The notes under the pieces were generated by a model. The model searched no databases. It was not told the origin of the DNA and worked only from the letters and a program-made list of their open reading frames with translations. Positions 16,901 through 25,508 of a stretch of DNA of 49,877 bases are shown here, in pieces (position 1 is the stretch's first letter; each line of letters begins with the position of its first letter). The DNA comes from Lachnoclostridium sp. (GTDB taxonomy: Bacteria; Bacillota; Clostridia; Lachnospirales; Lachnospiraceae): NCBI GenBank assembly GCA_023664665.1, contig JAMPEY010000008.1:1-49877 (forward strand). The letters are read 5' to 3'. Position numbers and translations under genes: made by a program.

Positions 16901-18352
16901 CAGATAAATCATGGCATTGGCTAAAAATACCGGAAATTCCGCCCTTAGGGGAAAATCGGACTCCCGTATGTCAAAACCCACCACAATTTCTTTTCTTCCG
17001 TCCACTTCCCTGTAATAACCCACACATTTTCCGTCGTATTCCAAAAAGCTCTCCGCTCCCTCCGGCAGCGCAAAGCAGTAAGCTTGGTTCACTCCTATTG
17101 TAAAGCCGGACAGTCCTGCGGTTAAGTCGCAATCCGTCATATCCAGCACTACATTATGCAAAGTTTCGATGGAATTATGCGCCCAGTCTCCGAATAGCAG
17201 CCTGTTATTCTGCACTGCTTTCGGCGTCTGGCCCGCATCATAAATCACTACATTATAAGCGGAGTCCGCCGGAGCGGCTGCCCCATCGGTGTCCGCCTTG
17301 GCGATGCTTTCTCCCGTTACGGCAAAATATGCTTTCTCCAAAAAGATATTGCCATCCCCCACCAGCAGAGCCTGAATCCGGTTGTCCCGACCCTTGACTG
17401 CCCAGGAAACATTATCCCTCTCTAAACTGTCTCTCTGTCCCTTATCAAAAATAATTCCGTTTAGGCGGGACTCAATCGCCTGTCCCTGCCAATCCACCTG
17501 TTCAAAAAAACACACGCTGCTCTCAGAGGGTTTCAGTTTCAACTGTTTAAGCGCAATCAGCTTCTGCTCCTCATCATAGAGGCTGACATCGCAGGAGGCT
17601 TCCTCATCGCTGTAATTGGTTACGCTTACCATAATATCATAAAAGCCGTCCCCGCGTCCGGTAAAGACAGTGTACTCATTGGCAAGGTTGGAAACCGGTT
17701 CACCCGCCACATAAATTTCTTTTCCGCCGGCGCTTCGCAGCAGTTCAAATTCCGCCGCACCGTCCCCGTCCGTATATACCAGCAAATCCGCGGCATTTTC
17801 CTGCGCATCTCCCGTCAGCGCATCCAAAACACCCTGCGCCTGTGTCAGGTCCCCTCCGCAGTCACTACAGGTAAGACTCCTCAGCGTCTGCATCAGGCTT
17901 GCCTTATCGCTGATATCCACTGCCAAAAGCTTTGCGCCCGTAACATCCGCGGTTACGATGGAAAACTGTGTGTCATCCGCCGTTCTCACATAATCACATG
18001 CCTGCTCTACCGCCTCCTCTATGCGGCTTTTACCCGATGCATCTTTGTGCTGCATACTTGCGCTTATATCTATCAGCAGGATTTTTCTGCCGCCGCCCCT
18101 GCTTTCCCGCCGGATAAACGGGGACATTAACGCAATGACCATCAAAATGATAATCAGAATCTGCAGATACATCAGGATATTATGCACAAACTTCTCAAAA
18201 AAGGTCTTGGACTGCCGGTTTTTCAACAGCCTCTGCCAGAGAAGGTTTGAGGATATCAGATAATCCACACCCTTGGGCTTTAACAAATATAAAATTATAA
18301 TAACGGGAACCGCTGCCAGAAAAAACAGCGGCCATAAACTCTCAAATATCAT
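13892..18352 (-). CDS. 1486-residue membrane protein with three VWA domains (BatA-like fusion)
   Basis: Two hydrophobic helices at residues ~5-25 and ~60-80 start a BatA/aerotolerance-like unit with VWA domain 1 (LIDISASMQHKD, ~90). Helices near 570 and 610 begin a second unit with VWA domain 2 (FVVDLSNSNEEH, ~636), a glutamine-amidotransferase-like fold from ~857 to 940 (CCGGENSFALGGY) and VWA domain 3 (MVIDHSGSMSG, ~976), whose MIDAS motif is perfect. A last helix near 1390 precedes a Lys/Ser/Pro-rich cytoplasmic tail. Usually these are two separate genes, so this looks like a fusion. Overlaps with DUF58 (11 nt) and CDF (17 nt) show tight coupling. Role in the MoxR system: metal-ion-dependent protein scaffolding (family inference). 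Confidence 0.85.
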   Translation of the reverse strand: MIFESLWPLFFLAAVPVIIILYLLKPKGVDYLISSNLLWQRLLKNRQSKTFFEKFVHNILMYLQILIIILMVIALMSPFIRRESRGGGRKILLIDISASMQHKDASGKSRIEEAVEQACDYVRTADDTQFSIVTADVTGAKLLAVDISDKASLMQTLRSLTCSDCGGDLTQAQGVLDALTGDAQENAADLLVYTDGDGAAEFELLRSAGGKEIYVAGEPVSNLANEYTVFTGRGDGFYDIMVSVTNYSDEEASCDVSLYDEEQKLIALKQLKLKPSESSVCFFEQVDWQGQAIESRLNGIIFDKGQRDSLERDNVSWAVKGRDNRIQALLVGDGNIFLEKAYFAVTGESIAKADTDGAAAPADSAYNVVIYDAGQTPKAVQNNRLLFGDWAHNSIETLHNVVLDMTDCDLTAGLSGFTIGVNQAYCFALPEGAESFLEYDGKCVGYYREVDGRKEIVVGFDIRESDFPLRAEFPVFLANAMIYLSDTSWLASNIYYAGEEIALQPWAEPDRSTFDSRPDKAGLYRLGNEEYQEAYVVRFRTGTESDGRAEAVSAGDLGGQQLQKVKHTLRNIFLLFVLAFLVIEWLIYVKQMRYRGKFYLIVRGAVLMCILLALFGLRIHLGSNKTATIFVVDLSNSNEEHLEDMKDYLSDTVKAMPAGNVYGIVTFGKDALIEQFLTAENRYGGLLTTPEKSATNFEDAVSKALTMIPENCNGRLVVLTDGKETRGDIRNMAQALSVSNTQFLTLLYESEESADAYIENVILPSYLHPGDKYSVTVLVESNYDTDAVLELYSGSNQIGANSVHLNKGSNRFVFSSQVDETMAGGSTESLRVQVYARGDTCPENDFYNAYSVVETPPKVLVISGTGVNTSGFTSVLNAAGCDYSVVSALNAPDDINAMLDYKSIILVDTYIDDLPQGFLAHLESYVKDYGCGFVCCGGENSFALGGYRGTVLETVLPVDMMLRSMNEKPSMAMVMVIDHSGSMSGVADNSGASNLDIAIRSACVAVDNLLDEDYVGILTFDDKYEWQVELDHAGNREEIKKKIEEIKEGGGTTIKPSLQEACDVLAKSGASVKHVVLLTDGMGETSDYSDVVKDYNDNGITLSTVAVGTGSDTQLLEHLADQCKGRYYYSDISSDIPRIFAQEVFLGGDSYIQNGVFALQVQGSHELTGNLFTGGWPLLYGYISSTPKTASNPIIKSAEKGDPILTVWQYGLGRTAAWNSDVTGEWSGAFAGQDDYVQMWKRIVDYSAGNVSMGEDSVDVVSVGERTEVVYRTQDYGSGTQILVTLIDPEGNATEEKLHAAAPGKYTAELSTPQTGLYHFNIRRTEDGEIQNYMTTAAAVQFSDEYKFDVSTAAYLKFAEQYGRMITEEDSVWSRINAKARNSYSLTNWLLALAICLFLADVAMRRFQYTPKWSYAGSGRRKKSGNQTASKGQEAVEEQSVPAPEKEAASSTKKTPKKAGKPKKSKESEQTLDTSALLKKKDDRNI

Positions 18353-19223
18353 ATAGCATCCTTAAATCCTGAAAAATCAGTTGATAAATATCCGTCCCGG
18401 TACTACAAAGTCCATAAAAGGCTCCCGTTTTTGCACAGCTTCTTTTCATCCCCTCCAAAAAGCTTTTCAGCGCCTTTTCATATATCCCTATGCTTCCCGC
18501 ATCCAAGGTAAGCCGCAGTGTGCTTTTATCCTCCATGTCAATAAAGTTTCTGGTGCCTGTAATATCCACGGAAAGTTCCTCTTTTGCCAAAACATGCAGA
18601 ATCACCGTCTTCTGTCTTCGATAGCCCAGAAAACGAAGGATTTTCCCCATTGTCTCCTGCTCCTTATCCAGAAATGCCTCCTGCAGGAAATCGCTGATCA
18701 GAATGGTCACTCCCGAAGCTTTCAGCGGCAGTTTACAGACGCTCTCCCAGATATCCGCCTGACCTTCAAAGTTTCGCTGCTCCAGCCACTGTATCATCGA
18801 CGGAAGCGCTCTTCTTCCGCCCCCCGCTGCAAAAGGCTGCTGCATATCCCGCATATCATAGAGCACCACCTTGTCCATGCCGGAAATCCCCAGATAGCCA
18901 AGCGCCGCCGCAAGCGTAAGACAAAGCTCACTTTTTTTCTTTTCCCCGTATTCCATGGAAGCGCTGGTGTCAATCAAAATAGAAATGACTGCTTCCTTTT
19001 CCTCCATATATTCTTTTACATAAAATCTGTCCAACCGTCCATAGGCATTCCAATCAATACGGCGGATATCGTCCCCCGGCATATACTCCCTGAAATCGGA
19101 AAATTCCGTGGAGGAACCCTTTTGCATGGATTTACGGTTTCCCATAAGATTCATGGAAGCCCTGTGTCCCATGGCAAGCCTGAGTCTCGACAGTTTTTCA
19201 AAAAACGCGGCATCCGGCATCAT
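18342..19223 (-). CDS. DUF58 family protein
   Basis: Protein of 293 residues with the DUF58 signature FREYMPGDDIRRIDWNAYGRLDRFYVKEYMEE followed by a VWA-like start (ISILIDTSASMEYG). DUF58 proteins pair with MoxR ATPases and VWA proteins in putative chaperone or metal-insertion complexes. The start codon overlaps the MoxR stop (ATGA), and the 3' end overlaps the giant VWA gene by 11 nt. No membrane segments are seen, so it is probably cytosolic and contacts the membrane-bound VWA protein. Confidence 0.9.
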   Translation of the reverse strand: MMPDAAFFEKLSRLRLAMGHRASMNLMGNRKSMQKGSSTEFSDFREYMPGDDIRRIDWNAYGRLDRFYVKEYMEEKEAVISILIDTSASMEYGEKKKSELCLTLAAALGYLGISGMDKVVLYDMRDMQQPFAAGGGRRALPSMIQWLEQRNFEGQADIWESVCKLPLKASGVTILISDFLQEAFLDKEQETMGKILRFLGYRRQKTVILHVLAKEELSVDITGTRNFIDMEDKSTLRLTLDAGSIGIYEKALKSFLEGMKRSCAKTGAFYGLCSTGTDIYQLIFQDLRMLYDI

Positions 19224-20194
19224 ACCTTTTTCCCCTTATCCGTTAAAATCCGGCGAATCAGCTCATCCTCCCCCACTCCCTCGCTAATAGCGTCAAAACT
19301 GAGAATCAGGCGGTGCCTGAGCACCGGATATGCCATTTGTTCCACATCTTGGAAGGAAACATTAAACCTTCCCTCCAAAAATGCTTTTGCCCTTGAGGCG
19401 CGAATCAGAGCCTGAGCCGCTCTGGGACTCGCACCTTCCCTGATATATGGATTTGCTTCATGAGTTGCCATGACAATATTCAGCAAAAAGTCCATCACCG
19501 CGTCCGCAATGGGAATCTGACTCACCAAATCCCTTGCCGCAAGCAGCCCCTCGCCGTCCATCTGCTTTTCAATGACGGCAGCCTGACTGTTCTCCGTAAG
19601 CTCCACGATTCCCTTCAATTCCTCCTTGGAAGGAAAATTCACAAGAATTTTAAACATAAAACGATCCAACTGCGCCTCCGGCAGAGGATAGGTTCCCTCA
19701 TTCTCAATGGGATTCTGAGTTGCCAGCACAAAGAAAGGCTCTGCAAGAGTATGGCTGTCATTTCCCACCGTCACCGTATGTTCCTGCATAGCCTCCAACA
19801 ATGCGGACTGTGTCTTGGGAGTGGCACGGTTAATTTCGTCCGCCAGAATCAGGTTGGCGAAAATAGGACCTTTTTCAAAGGAGAAGGCGCTTCCGCTTTC
19901 GTTCTTAATGATAATATTTGTTCCCGTTACATCGCTGGGCATTAAATCCGGCGTAAACTGAATTCTTTTAAAAGACAAATCGAAAACTTTTGCAACGGTG
20001 CTGACCAATCTGGTCTTGCCCAATCCCGGCATACCCTCCAACAGTACATTACCCCCTGTCAGCATGGCAAGCATGACTTGTCGTATAATTTCACGCTGTC
20101 CGATAATCCCTTTTTGAATTTCCGCCTCACAGTCCGCCATTTTCTGCGCCATATAATCCGGATCTTTCAATCTGCTCTTATCCAGTTCGCTCAT
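19220..20194 (-). CDS. MoxR-family AAA+ ATPase
   Basis: Protein of 324 residues from the ATG at 20194, which has AGAGGAG just upstream; a start at 20224 would add ten charged residues and lacks a clear ribosome site. Walker A GMPGLGKTRL (~residue 60), Walker B LILADEINRA (~115), sensor FVLATQNPIENEGTYPLPEAQLDRF and the arginine-rich lid are all intact, as in the MoxR chaperone-like ATPases. It acts with the adjacent DUF58 and VWA proteins. The overlap with DUF58 indicates fixed stoichiometry. Confidence 0.95.
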   Translation of the reverse strand: MSELDKSRLKDPDYMAQKMADCEAEIQKGIIGQREIIRQVMLAMLTGGNVLLEGMPGLGKTRLVSTVAKVFDLSFKRIQFTPDLMPSDVTGTNIIIKNESGSAFSFEKGPIFANLILADEINRATPKTQSALLEAMQEHTVTVGNDSHTLAEPFFVLATQNPIENEGTYPLPEAQLDRFMFKILVNFPSKEELKGIVELTENSQAAVIEKQMDGEGLLAARDLVSQIPIADAVMDFLLNIVMATHEANPYIREGASPRAAQALIRASRAKAFLEGRFNVSFQDVEQMAYPVLRHRLILSFDAISEGVGEDELIRRILTDKGKKV

Positions 20195-20226
20195 ACTCTC
20201 CTCTTTCCTTTCCTCTTTCTGCATCT

Positions 20227-21588
20227 CTAATTAAAACTTGCAAAATATTCCTTGATAACATCCTCCATACCGCTGGGATAGCGCCCTGTGGCAATACCCT
20301 CATAAGCGTGTCGTTCATAGCTTCCCAGCACCGCCTCGGGGGAAATATGCTCTCCTTCCCATGCAAGCCCGTTCTGAGCCCGGAAATAATCGGAATTGTC
20401 GTGATCTATAGCGCTTCCTGTAAGATTTTCGCTGTCTGCAATGGCATTGGGGACACTGACATAATCATGCTGCGTGTTGCTGCTTCCGGTGCCCCTTCCG
20501 CTGTCCGAACCTTCGCCGTCTTTGCTATTTTGGCCAACCTGACCGTTCTGACCTTCGTCGCCGCCTCCTTGCCCGTCTCCGTTTTCCTGACCCACCTGAC
20601 CGCTCTGACTGTCTCCGCTTCCTTGTCCGTCTTTGCCATTCTGACTGCCCTGAGCACTCTGTCCGTCTCCGCTTCCTTGTCCGTCCCCACCGTTCTGGCT
20701 GTTTTTGTTATTTTGGTTCTTTTGAGAGTCGGCATCCTGATTTTGGGCAAGCTGTTCCCCTCTCATTTCTTTCAGCTTGTCCGCCATTGCCTGCATAGCC
20801 TCCGCATCCGCCGCGGAAGCCCCTCCGTTTTGCAGACTGTTTGCAAGTTCGGACAGACGGCTGCTCATATTATCATATTTGTATTCCAGCTTTTCCGCAG
20901 CGGCATTCAACATTTCGGCAGACGCCGCCTGTTCATATTCCGACAGGGAAGACTGTAAGCTCTCTATCATTTCCTGCAAAGCCGCCCGTTCCTCCAAGGT
21001 CAGCTCCTCCGCCAAAAGCTGCTCCAAAGAATCCTTTACCTCTTCTATCTCCTGCTCTTTCTCTTTTACGATTTCCTCCACCGCATGCAGCTCCTCTGCC
21101 CTATCCTTCATGGCGGAGGGCGCTAACATCAGCCCCAGCAGTATCAGACAAAGCGCAGGAAATCCCAGCAGCTCCTTTTTGGATAAGCGGGCGGAGCGCC
21201 AAAGGGAAATTTTAACTTTTTCTCTGTTTTCCAGAAGCCTCTTTATGGCATCCTCTCTTTGTAACTCCACCAGAGAGCCTGCCTTGTCCAGATTTTCATA
21301 CGCAGTGATGATCCGTTCCTGAAAACCGAACTTATCTATGGCCAAAGCTGCCTGCTCCATCGTAATCCGCTTTACACAGGCTGCCACAACTGCCGAAAAT
21401 ACCGCCAAAATAAGCGCAAGAGCCACATAAAAATCCGCATAGTAAAAAGGGGTCAGAAAAGCCGCCAATTCAAACACAATTCCGACTCCCATGCCAACGC
21501 TCAGGGCGAATATCAGTTTTTTCAAAAATCCTGCCATATTTAATCTGTTCCGGCAGACTCTTATGCTTTTTAAGAACTCTTGCTCCAT
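20227..21588 (-). CDS. DUF4175-like membrane protein with low-complexity tail
   Basis: Protein of 453 residues. Two hydrophobic helices (~20-42 and ~53-72) and a third near 145-160 are followed by a long acidic coiled coil (~165-290). A Gly/Gln/Asn/Ser/Asp-rich low-complexity stretch (~290-375) and a conserved-looking C-terminal cap (FRAQNGLAWEGEHISPEAVLGSYERHAYEG) complete it. This layout matches proteins encoded next to MoxR/DUF58 genes. GAGGGG precedes the ATG. Function unknown; the coiled coil and flexible tail suggest a scaffold on the outer or inner face of the membrane. Confidence 0.75.
   Translation of the reverse strand: MEQEFLKSIRVCRNRLNMAGFLKKLIFALSVGMGVGIVFELAAFLTPFYYADFYVALALILAVFSAVVAACVKRITMEQAALAIDKFGFQERIITAYENLDKAGSLVELQREDAIKRLLENREKVKISLWRSARLSKKELLGFPALCLILLGLMLAPSAMKDRAEELHAVEEIVKEKEQEIEEVKDSLEQLLAEELTLEERAALQEMIESLQSSLSEYEQAASAEMLNAAAEKLEYKYDNMSSRLSELANSLQNGGASAADAEAMQAMADKLKEMRGEQLAQNQDADSQKNQNNKNSQNGGDGQGSGDGQSAQGSQNGKDGQGSGDSQSGQVGQENGDGQGGGDEGQNGQVGQNSKDGEGSDSGRGTGSSNTQHDYVSVPNAIADSENLTGSAIDHDNSDYFRAQNGLAWEGEHISPEAVLGSYERHAYEGIATGRYPSGMEDVIKEYFASFN
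20473..20740 (-). repeat. Degenerate repeats encoding a Gly/Gln/Asn/Ser-rich linker
   Basis: Imperfect in-frame DNA repeats around units meaning DGQGSGDGQ and NGQVGQN give the low-complexity part of the DUF4175-like protein. The bounds are approximate. Confidence 0.6.
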
Positions 21589-21660
21589 GGTTTCCCCTCA
21601 TTCCGCCGCGCAAGCGGCATTTTAATCAGTGGGAACTATCTCCTGTTTCGGCAGACCTTG

Positions 21661-22560
21661 TCACCCTGCCTTTTTTGTCCTTCTGACTCCGGGAGCATTC
21701 AAGGGGTTTACCTTCCACGCCGCCAAAAGCATAAATACCAAAGATAAAAGCAGAATGCTCACCGCCGATGCATAGACCCATACTTTATCATAGGTTAAAA
21801 GGCGGGTGATAATCCCCACATCATCACTTGCAAAAGTAAAACCGCTTCCCCCAAAAAGAGAAGTTCCCGTCATCAGCAGCGCAAAAAACTCCTCAAAAAA
21901 CAGAAACGGATTGACAAGCAGGGGCAGCAAAGCTTCCCCCACAAAGTCCACGCCGAAGATAGCCAGAATTAACAGAGGAACCGCCGTGAGACAATAAATG
22001 ATAAAATAAAAGACAAAAGACAAAAGCACCGCCGATATGGATCTGCGGCACACCGCGGAACAAAAAATCCCTATACTTCCCGAAAGTACGGACTGTAAAA
22101 TGACGGCAAGCACAAAATAAAACAGCTTGCTCCATCCCAATCCTCCCACCACAAAGGACAATGCCATAATGGGCAGACTCCCTACTACAAAAAACAAAAT
22201 TCGTATCACTGCCGATATCACCTTTCCCACCACAATGGAAAAAGGAGACATGCATGTAGTTAGCATTAAATCCAGCGTCTGCCGCTCCCTCTCCCCCGAA
22301 ATGGAAGAAGCCGTAAGAATGGGCATCACCAAAGATACAATTCCTATCTGTGTAACGGCAAGCACGGGAAACAGATAAATCAGAGAAGAATAAATATTGC
22401 CGGCGCCCAAGTAACCGTGTATGCTTTGAATCAGTGAAATCGCCAACAGAAAAGCCATGGCAAGCAAAGCCTCATAGGCAAACAACCCCCAGCTGATGCG
22501 CATACTGCGCGCCGCCACCTGTAAATCTTTTTTCACAATCGGGTTTAACCGCAGTTTCAT
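21661..22560 (-). CDS. ABC-2-type transporter permease
   Basis: Membrane protein of 299 residues with about six hydrophobic segments and the ABC-2 permease hallmark SSISGERERQTLDLMLTTCMSPFSIVVGKV near residue 88. The start overlaps the upstream ATPase gene stop by 4 nt, so the two form one transporter. The substrate is unknown. Proximity to the MoxR/DUF58/VWA genes is frequent in Clostridia and suggests a shared envelope role. Confidence 0.88.
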   Translation of the reverse strand: MKLRLNPIVKKDLQVAARSMRISWGLFAYEALLAMAFLLAISLIQSIHGYLGAGNIYSSLIYLFPVLAVTQIGIVSLVMPILTASSISGERERQTLDLMLTTCMSPFSIVVGKVISAVIRILFFVVGSLPIMALSFVVGGLGWSKLFYFVLAVILQSVLSGSIGIFCSAVCRRSISAVLLSFVFYFIIYCLTAVPLLILAIFGVDFVGEALLPLLVNPFLFFEEFFALLMTGTSLFGGSGFTFASDDVGIITRLLTYDKVWVYASAVSILLLSLVFMLLAAWKVNPLNAPGVRRTKKAG

Positions 22561-23483
22561 TGTGCGTCACCTCCTGTCAACTGCATAAACAGACTTTCCA
22601 GATTCCCTTCCTGTCTGTGAAATCCGGTAAGGATAATCCGGTTCTGTATCATCCTCCCTATCAGGGCGTTTACTTCCTCGTCCGTGCCGTTACAAGAGAT
22701 GACGAGTTCATTTTCCAAGACAGACTCTATTCTGACATTTGCCTGTTCCTGCATCATCCGCACTGCAACCTCCATGCCGGAAGCGATATTGATGTGAATA
22801 CGGTTTTTTCCCTTAATCTGTCCCAGCAAATCTTCAATCCGCCCCGCTATGATGAGCTGTCCATGGTTCATGATGCCGATACTGTTACACATTTCGGAAA
22901 GCTCCGAAAGAATGTGGGAGCTGATAACAATCGTCTTTCCCATGGAGTGAAGATTTTTCAGGAGTTCCTTCATCTCCACCCTCGCCCTCGGGTCCAGACC
23001 CGAGCTGGGTTCATCCAAAATCAAAAGCTTGGGATTGTGAAGCAGCGCCCTCGCCACACACAGACGCTGTTTCATTCCTCTGGATAAAGTATCCACATAA
23101 ACTTCCTTTTTGTCCGAAAGATTAACCAATTCCAGCAAATCGTCCGTAAGCTTTGCGATATCGCGGGAATACATTCCGTACATGGAGCCGTATAAGTCCA
23201 TATACTCCCTCACCTTTAAATTATCATACACTCCAAAGAAGTCCGGTACATATCCGATTTGCCGCTTCATCTCCTTACTTCCCATGGGTGCCTGCGTATT
23301 GCCGATTTTTACGGAGCCGCCGCTTGCCTTCAAAAGACCGCAGACCATGCGAATCGTAGTGGTCTTTCCTGCGCCGTTGGGTCCCATAAAACCAAACAAA
23401 TCTCCCTCCGGAATATGCAGGGTCAGATGATTCACCGCTGTAAAAGAGCCATATCTTTTAACCAAATCATTAATATACAGCAT
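22557..23483 (-). CDS. ABC transporter ATP-binding protein
   Basis: Protein of 308 residues from the ATG at 23483 (AGGGGG upstream; a longer reading adds ten unsupported residues inside the preceding gene). Walker A GPNGAGKTTT (~37), Q-loop region, signature LSRGMKQRL (~140), Walker B LLILDEPSSGLD (~160) and H-loop SSHIL are complete. The C-terminal ~80 residues form a regulatory-type domain as in exporters of the CcmA/NatA group. Partner permease follows with a 4-nt overlap. Confidence 0.93.
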   Translation of the reverse strand: MLYINDLVKRYGSFTAVNHLTLHIPEGDLFGFMGPNGAGKTTTIRMVCGLLKASGGSVKIGNTQAPMGSKEMKRQIGYVPDFFGVYDNLKVREYMDLYGSMYGMYSRDIAKLTDDLLELVNLSDKKEVYVDTLSRGMKQRLCVARALLHNPKLLILDEPSSGLDPRARVEMKELLKNLHSMGKTIVISSHILSELSEMCNSIGIMNHGQLIIAGRIEDLLGQIKGKNRIHINIASGMEVAVRMMQEQANVRIESVLENELVISCNGTDEEVNALIGRMIQNRIILTGFHRQEGNLESLFMQLTGGDAQ

Positions 23484-23491
23484 AATACCCC

Positions 23492-25483
23492 CTATTGCAC
23501 CTGGTAGAGACATCCGTATGATATCTCCCTACAATTGCCATCCACGGTTTTCTCCCAATCTCCGGTCACTCCAATGACCACCGTGACGGTGTCATCTTCT
23601 TTCGGATATCCCTGAAAGATACCCAATCCCAGAGCCGCCAAGATATCCAAGTCCTTCTTGCCGCCACGGGCAGCCTCCGTCAAGACTTGATTGTAAAAAG
23701 TCCTATGTACGCCGGCTCCCCCTCTGACGACAGAAACCATTTTCAAATTCGCCAGATTTTCGGTTTTGCCTGCGGGGAGATCTTTATAGACAAACAGCTC
23801 ATTATCGGAAATAATCGCAAGATAAGCGAAATCCCTATCCGTATGGTTGGACACGGTTCCTTTCAGCGTATGAGAATTCGACATGCTCCAATCGCTCAGT
23901 TCCAGACTTCCGCTTCCGGTCTCTGCCGCATTTCCCGTCAGAAAATAACAGTCCTCAAAACTTTGTTCCGGGTCTGCGCCAAAAACAAGCTCCTCCCCTT
24001 CCTTTTTTACATGATAATAATAGCCGTTATCACCCTTGGAATAACTGCTCATGCCTGCTGCGGGACCTATGCTCTCATACCCTTTTGCCAGCCGCAGGCT
24101 CCACTCCTTATAACCGACATCGTAACAGCGCAGATAGGTTTGTGCGCTGTCCGGATGCAAAAGATCCGATACGGTCACCGAATATACTCTGGTATCTTTC
24201 ACCTCAAATCCCCTGCCCGCTATGGCAATCAAAAGGATTCCGGCAAGCGCCGCCACAGGCACCGCCACCCAGTACAGTTCTCTTTTTTTGGCAATCTTCA
24301 GAATCAAATAAAGCGCCGGACCCGCAAAAATCACATAAAGAATCACTAAGACTTTCAAGACCCCAAAATTCAAACGACTATCTTCGTTCCCAAGGGTTTC
24401 CAATATGCCGCGGAAAAGGGACTGATTGGTAATATTATAGTAGGTATCCTGAGACACATACCTTGCCGAAGCATTGCTGCTGGCGGTTTCCAAAAGGCGC
24501 CTCACAAACTCTTCCTGCGTGCCGCCGTAAGCATACGCATCACCGCCCAATTTCCCCAAATCCGAAAGGGAGTAAGGAAACACTCCCACGGCTCCATCTG
24601 TTCTGGATGTTATAAAACAATCATCATAAGTAACACTATACTGAAAATATTCATCCACAAGCTCCGCCACCGCAATCTGTGCCGTGTCCCACTCTATATC
24701 GACAGGCGACTCATATTCTCCCGGCTCATAAATCTTGTCACAGGTGATGCCCAGATTGTCAAGACCGCTTAAAACCTCGTCTGCCCGGCTTCCCGTCCCA
24801 ATAATCAGCACACCGCCGTCCTCTACCCAACGGTCAATGGCATCCACTGTCTCCTGCGCCAAAATGCCGGTATTATAGTTGTCAATCACCAAAAACACCA
24901 GAGAATCCAAAGAATCTTCCAGATTGTCCTGAACCAGCTCCACAAGTTTGATCGGATACTGGCCGCTTTGATAGTAGGCTATTTTCTCTCCCCCCATATC
25001 CAGATAGGTGAGAGCCGAATAATCATCACTTAAAATCCCCATGGACAAAACTTCCGTTTCATTCCACCGGAATTGCTTTAACGCGGTCTGCGCCACTACC
25101 TTGGAGCGCTTGTCCAAAAATATCGCACTGATTGTCGCATCTGCGTCCACACTCTGTTTGGGCACTTTCACCACAAATTGCTTGGTACTGCCCTGCGGCA
25201 GCGCAATCGCCGTATCATAAGCAGCAACGGAACCCCATCTTTCAACCTGAAGGCGTACCACACCTTCCCAGTCCCCGCCGCTATTGTCCGCCGTCACACT
25301 GATATCATAGGTATTGCCGGCAGAAGGCAAAAGGACTGCCTCAATATCAAAATCAGAACCCGCTGACTCCGCAAAAACATTCATTCTCACACTGCCCGCA
25401 CATAATAAGGCGCACAGTATGCCCAGAACCAATAATCCTCGTAGCATTCGCCAACTGTTCACGCAAACATGCTCGTTTCTCAT
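23492..25483 (-). CDS. Exported membrane protein with GATase-like domain, transporter-linked
   Basis: Protein of 663 residues. An N-terminal signal/anchor (LLVLGILCALLCAGS) is followed by a beta-rich extracellular part (~45-140), then a glutamine-amidotransferase-like Rossmann stretch (VFLVIDNYNTGILAQETVDAIDRWVEDGGVLIIGTG, ~195-235), two membrane helices near 370-420 (VLVILYVIFAGPALYLILKI and VAVPVAALAGILLIAI) and another beta region. It resembles proteins next to ABC-2 transporters in MoxR-type clusters. It ends 8 nt before the ABC ATPase start. The function is unknown. Confidence 0.75.
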   Translation of the reverse strand: MRNEHVCVNSWRMLRGLLVLGILCALLCAGSVRMNVFAESAGSDFDIEAVLLPSAGNTYDISVTADNSGGDWEGVVRLQVERWGSVAAYDTAIALPQGSTKQFVVKVPKQSVDADATISAIFLDKRSKVVAQTALKQFRWNETEVLSMGILSDDYSALTYLDMGGEKIAYYQSGQYPIKLVELVQDNLEDSLDSLVFLVIDNYNTGILAQETVDAIDRWVEDGGVLIIGTGSRADEVLSGLDNLGITCDKIYEPGEYESPVDIEWDTAQIAVAELVDEYFQYSVTYDDCFITSRTDGAVGVFPYSLSDLGKLGGDAYAYGGTQEEFVRRLLETASSNASARYVSQDTYYNITNQSLFRGILETLGNEDSRLNFGVLKVLVILYVIFAGPALYLILKIAKKRELYWVAVPVAALAGILLIAIAGRGFEVKDTRVYSVTVSDLLHPDSAQTYLRCYDVGYKEWSLRLAKGYESIGPAAGMSSYSKGDNGYYYHVKKEGEELVFGADPEQSFEDCYFLTGNAAETGSGSLELSDWSMSNSHTLKGTVSNHTDRDFAYLAIISDNELFVYKDLPAGKTENLANLKMVSVVRGGAGVHRTFYNQVLTEAARGGKKDLDILAALGLGIFQGYPKEDDTVTVVIGVTGDWEKTVDGNCREISYGCLYQVQ

Positions 25484-25508
25484 TCAAAACCCCGTTTCTA
25501 TGCCGATA

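Noticed and set aside
18381..19415. Long plus-strand open frame (344 codons) opposite the DUF58 and MoxR genes
   Set aside because: It is the reverse-strand shadow of two clear conserved genes, with no ribosome site or recognisable domain.
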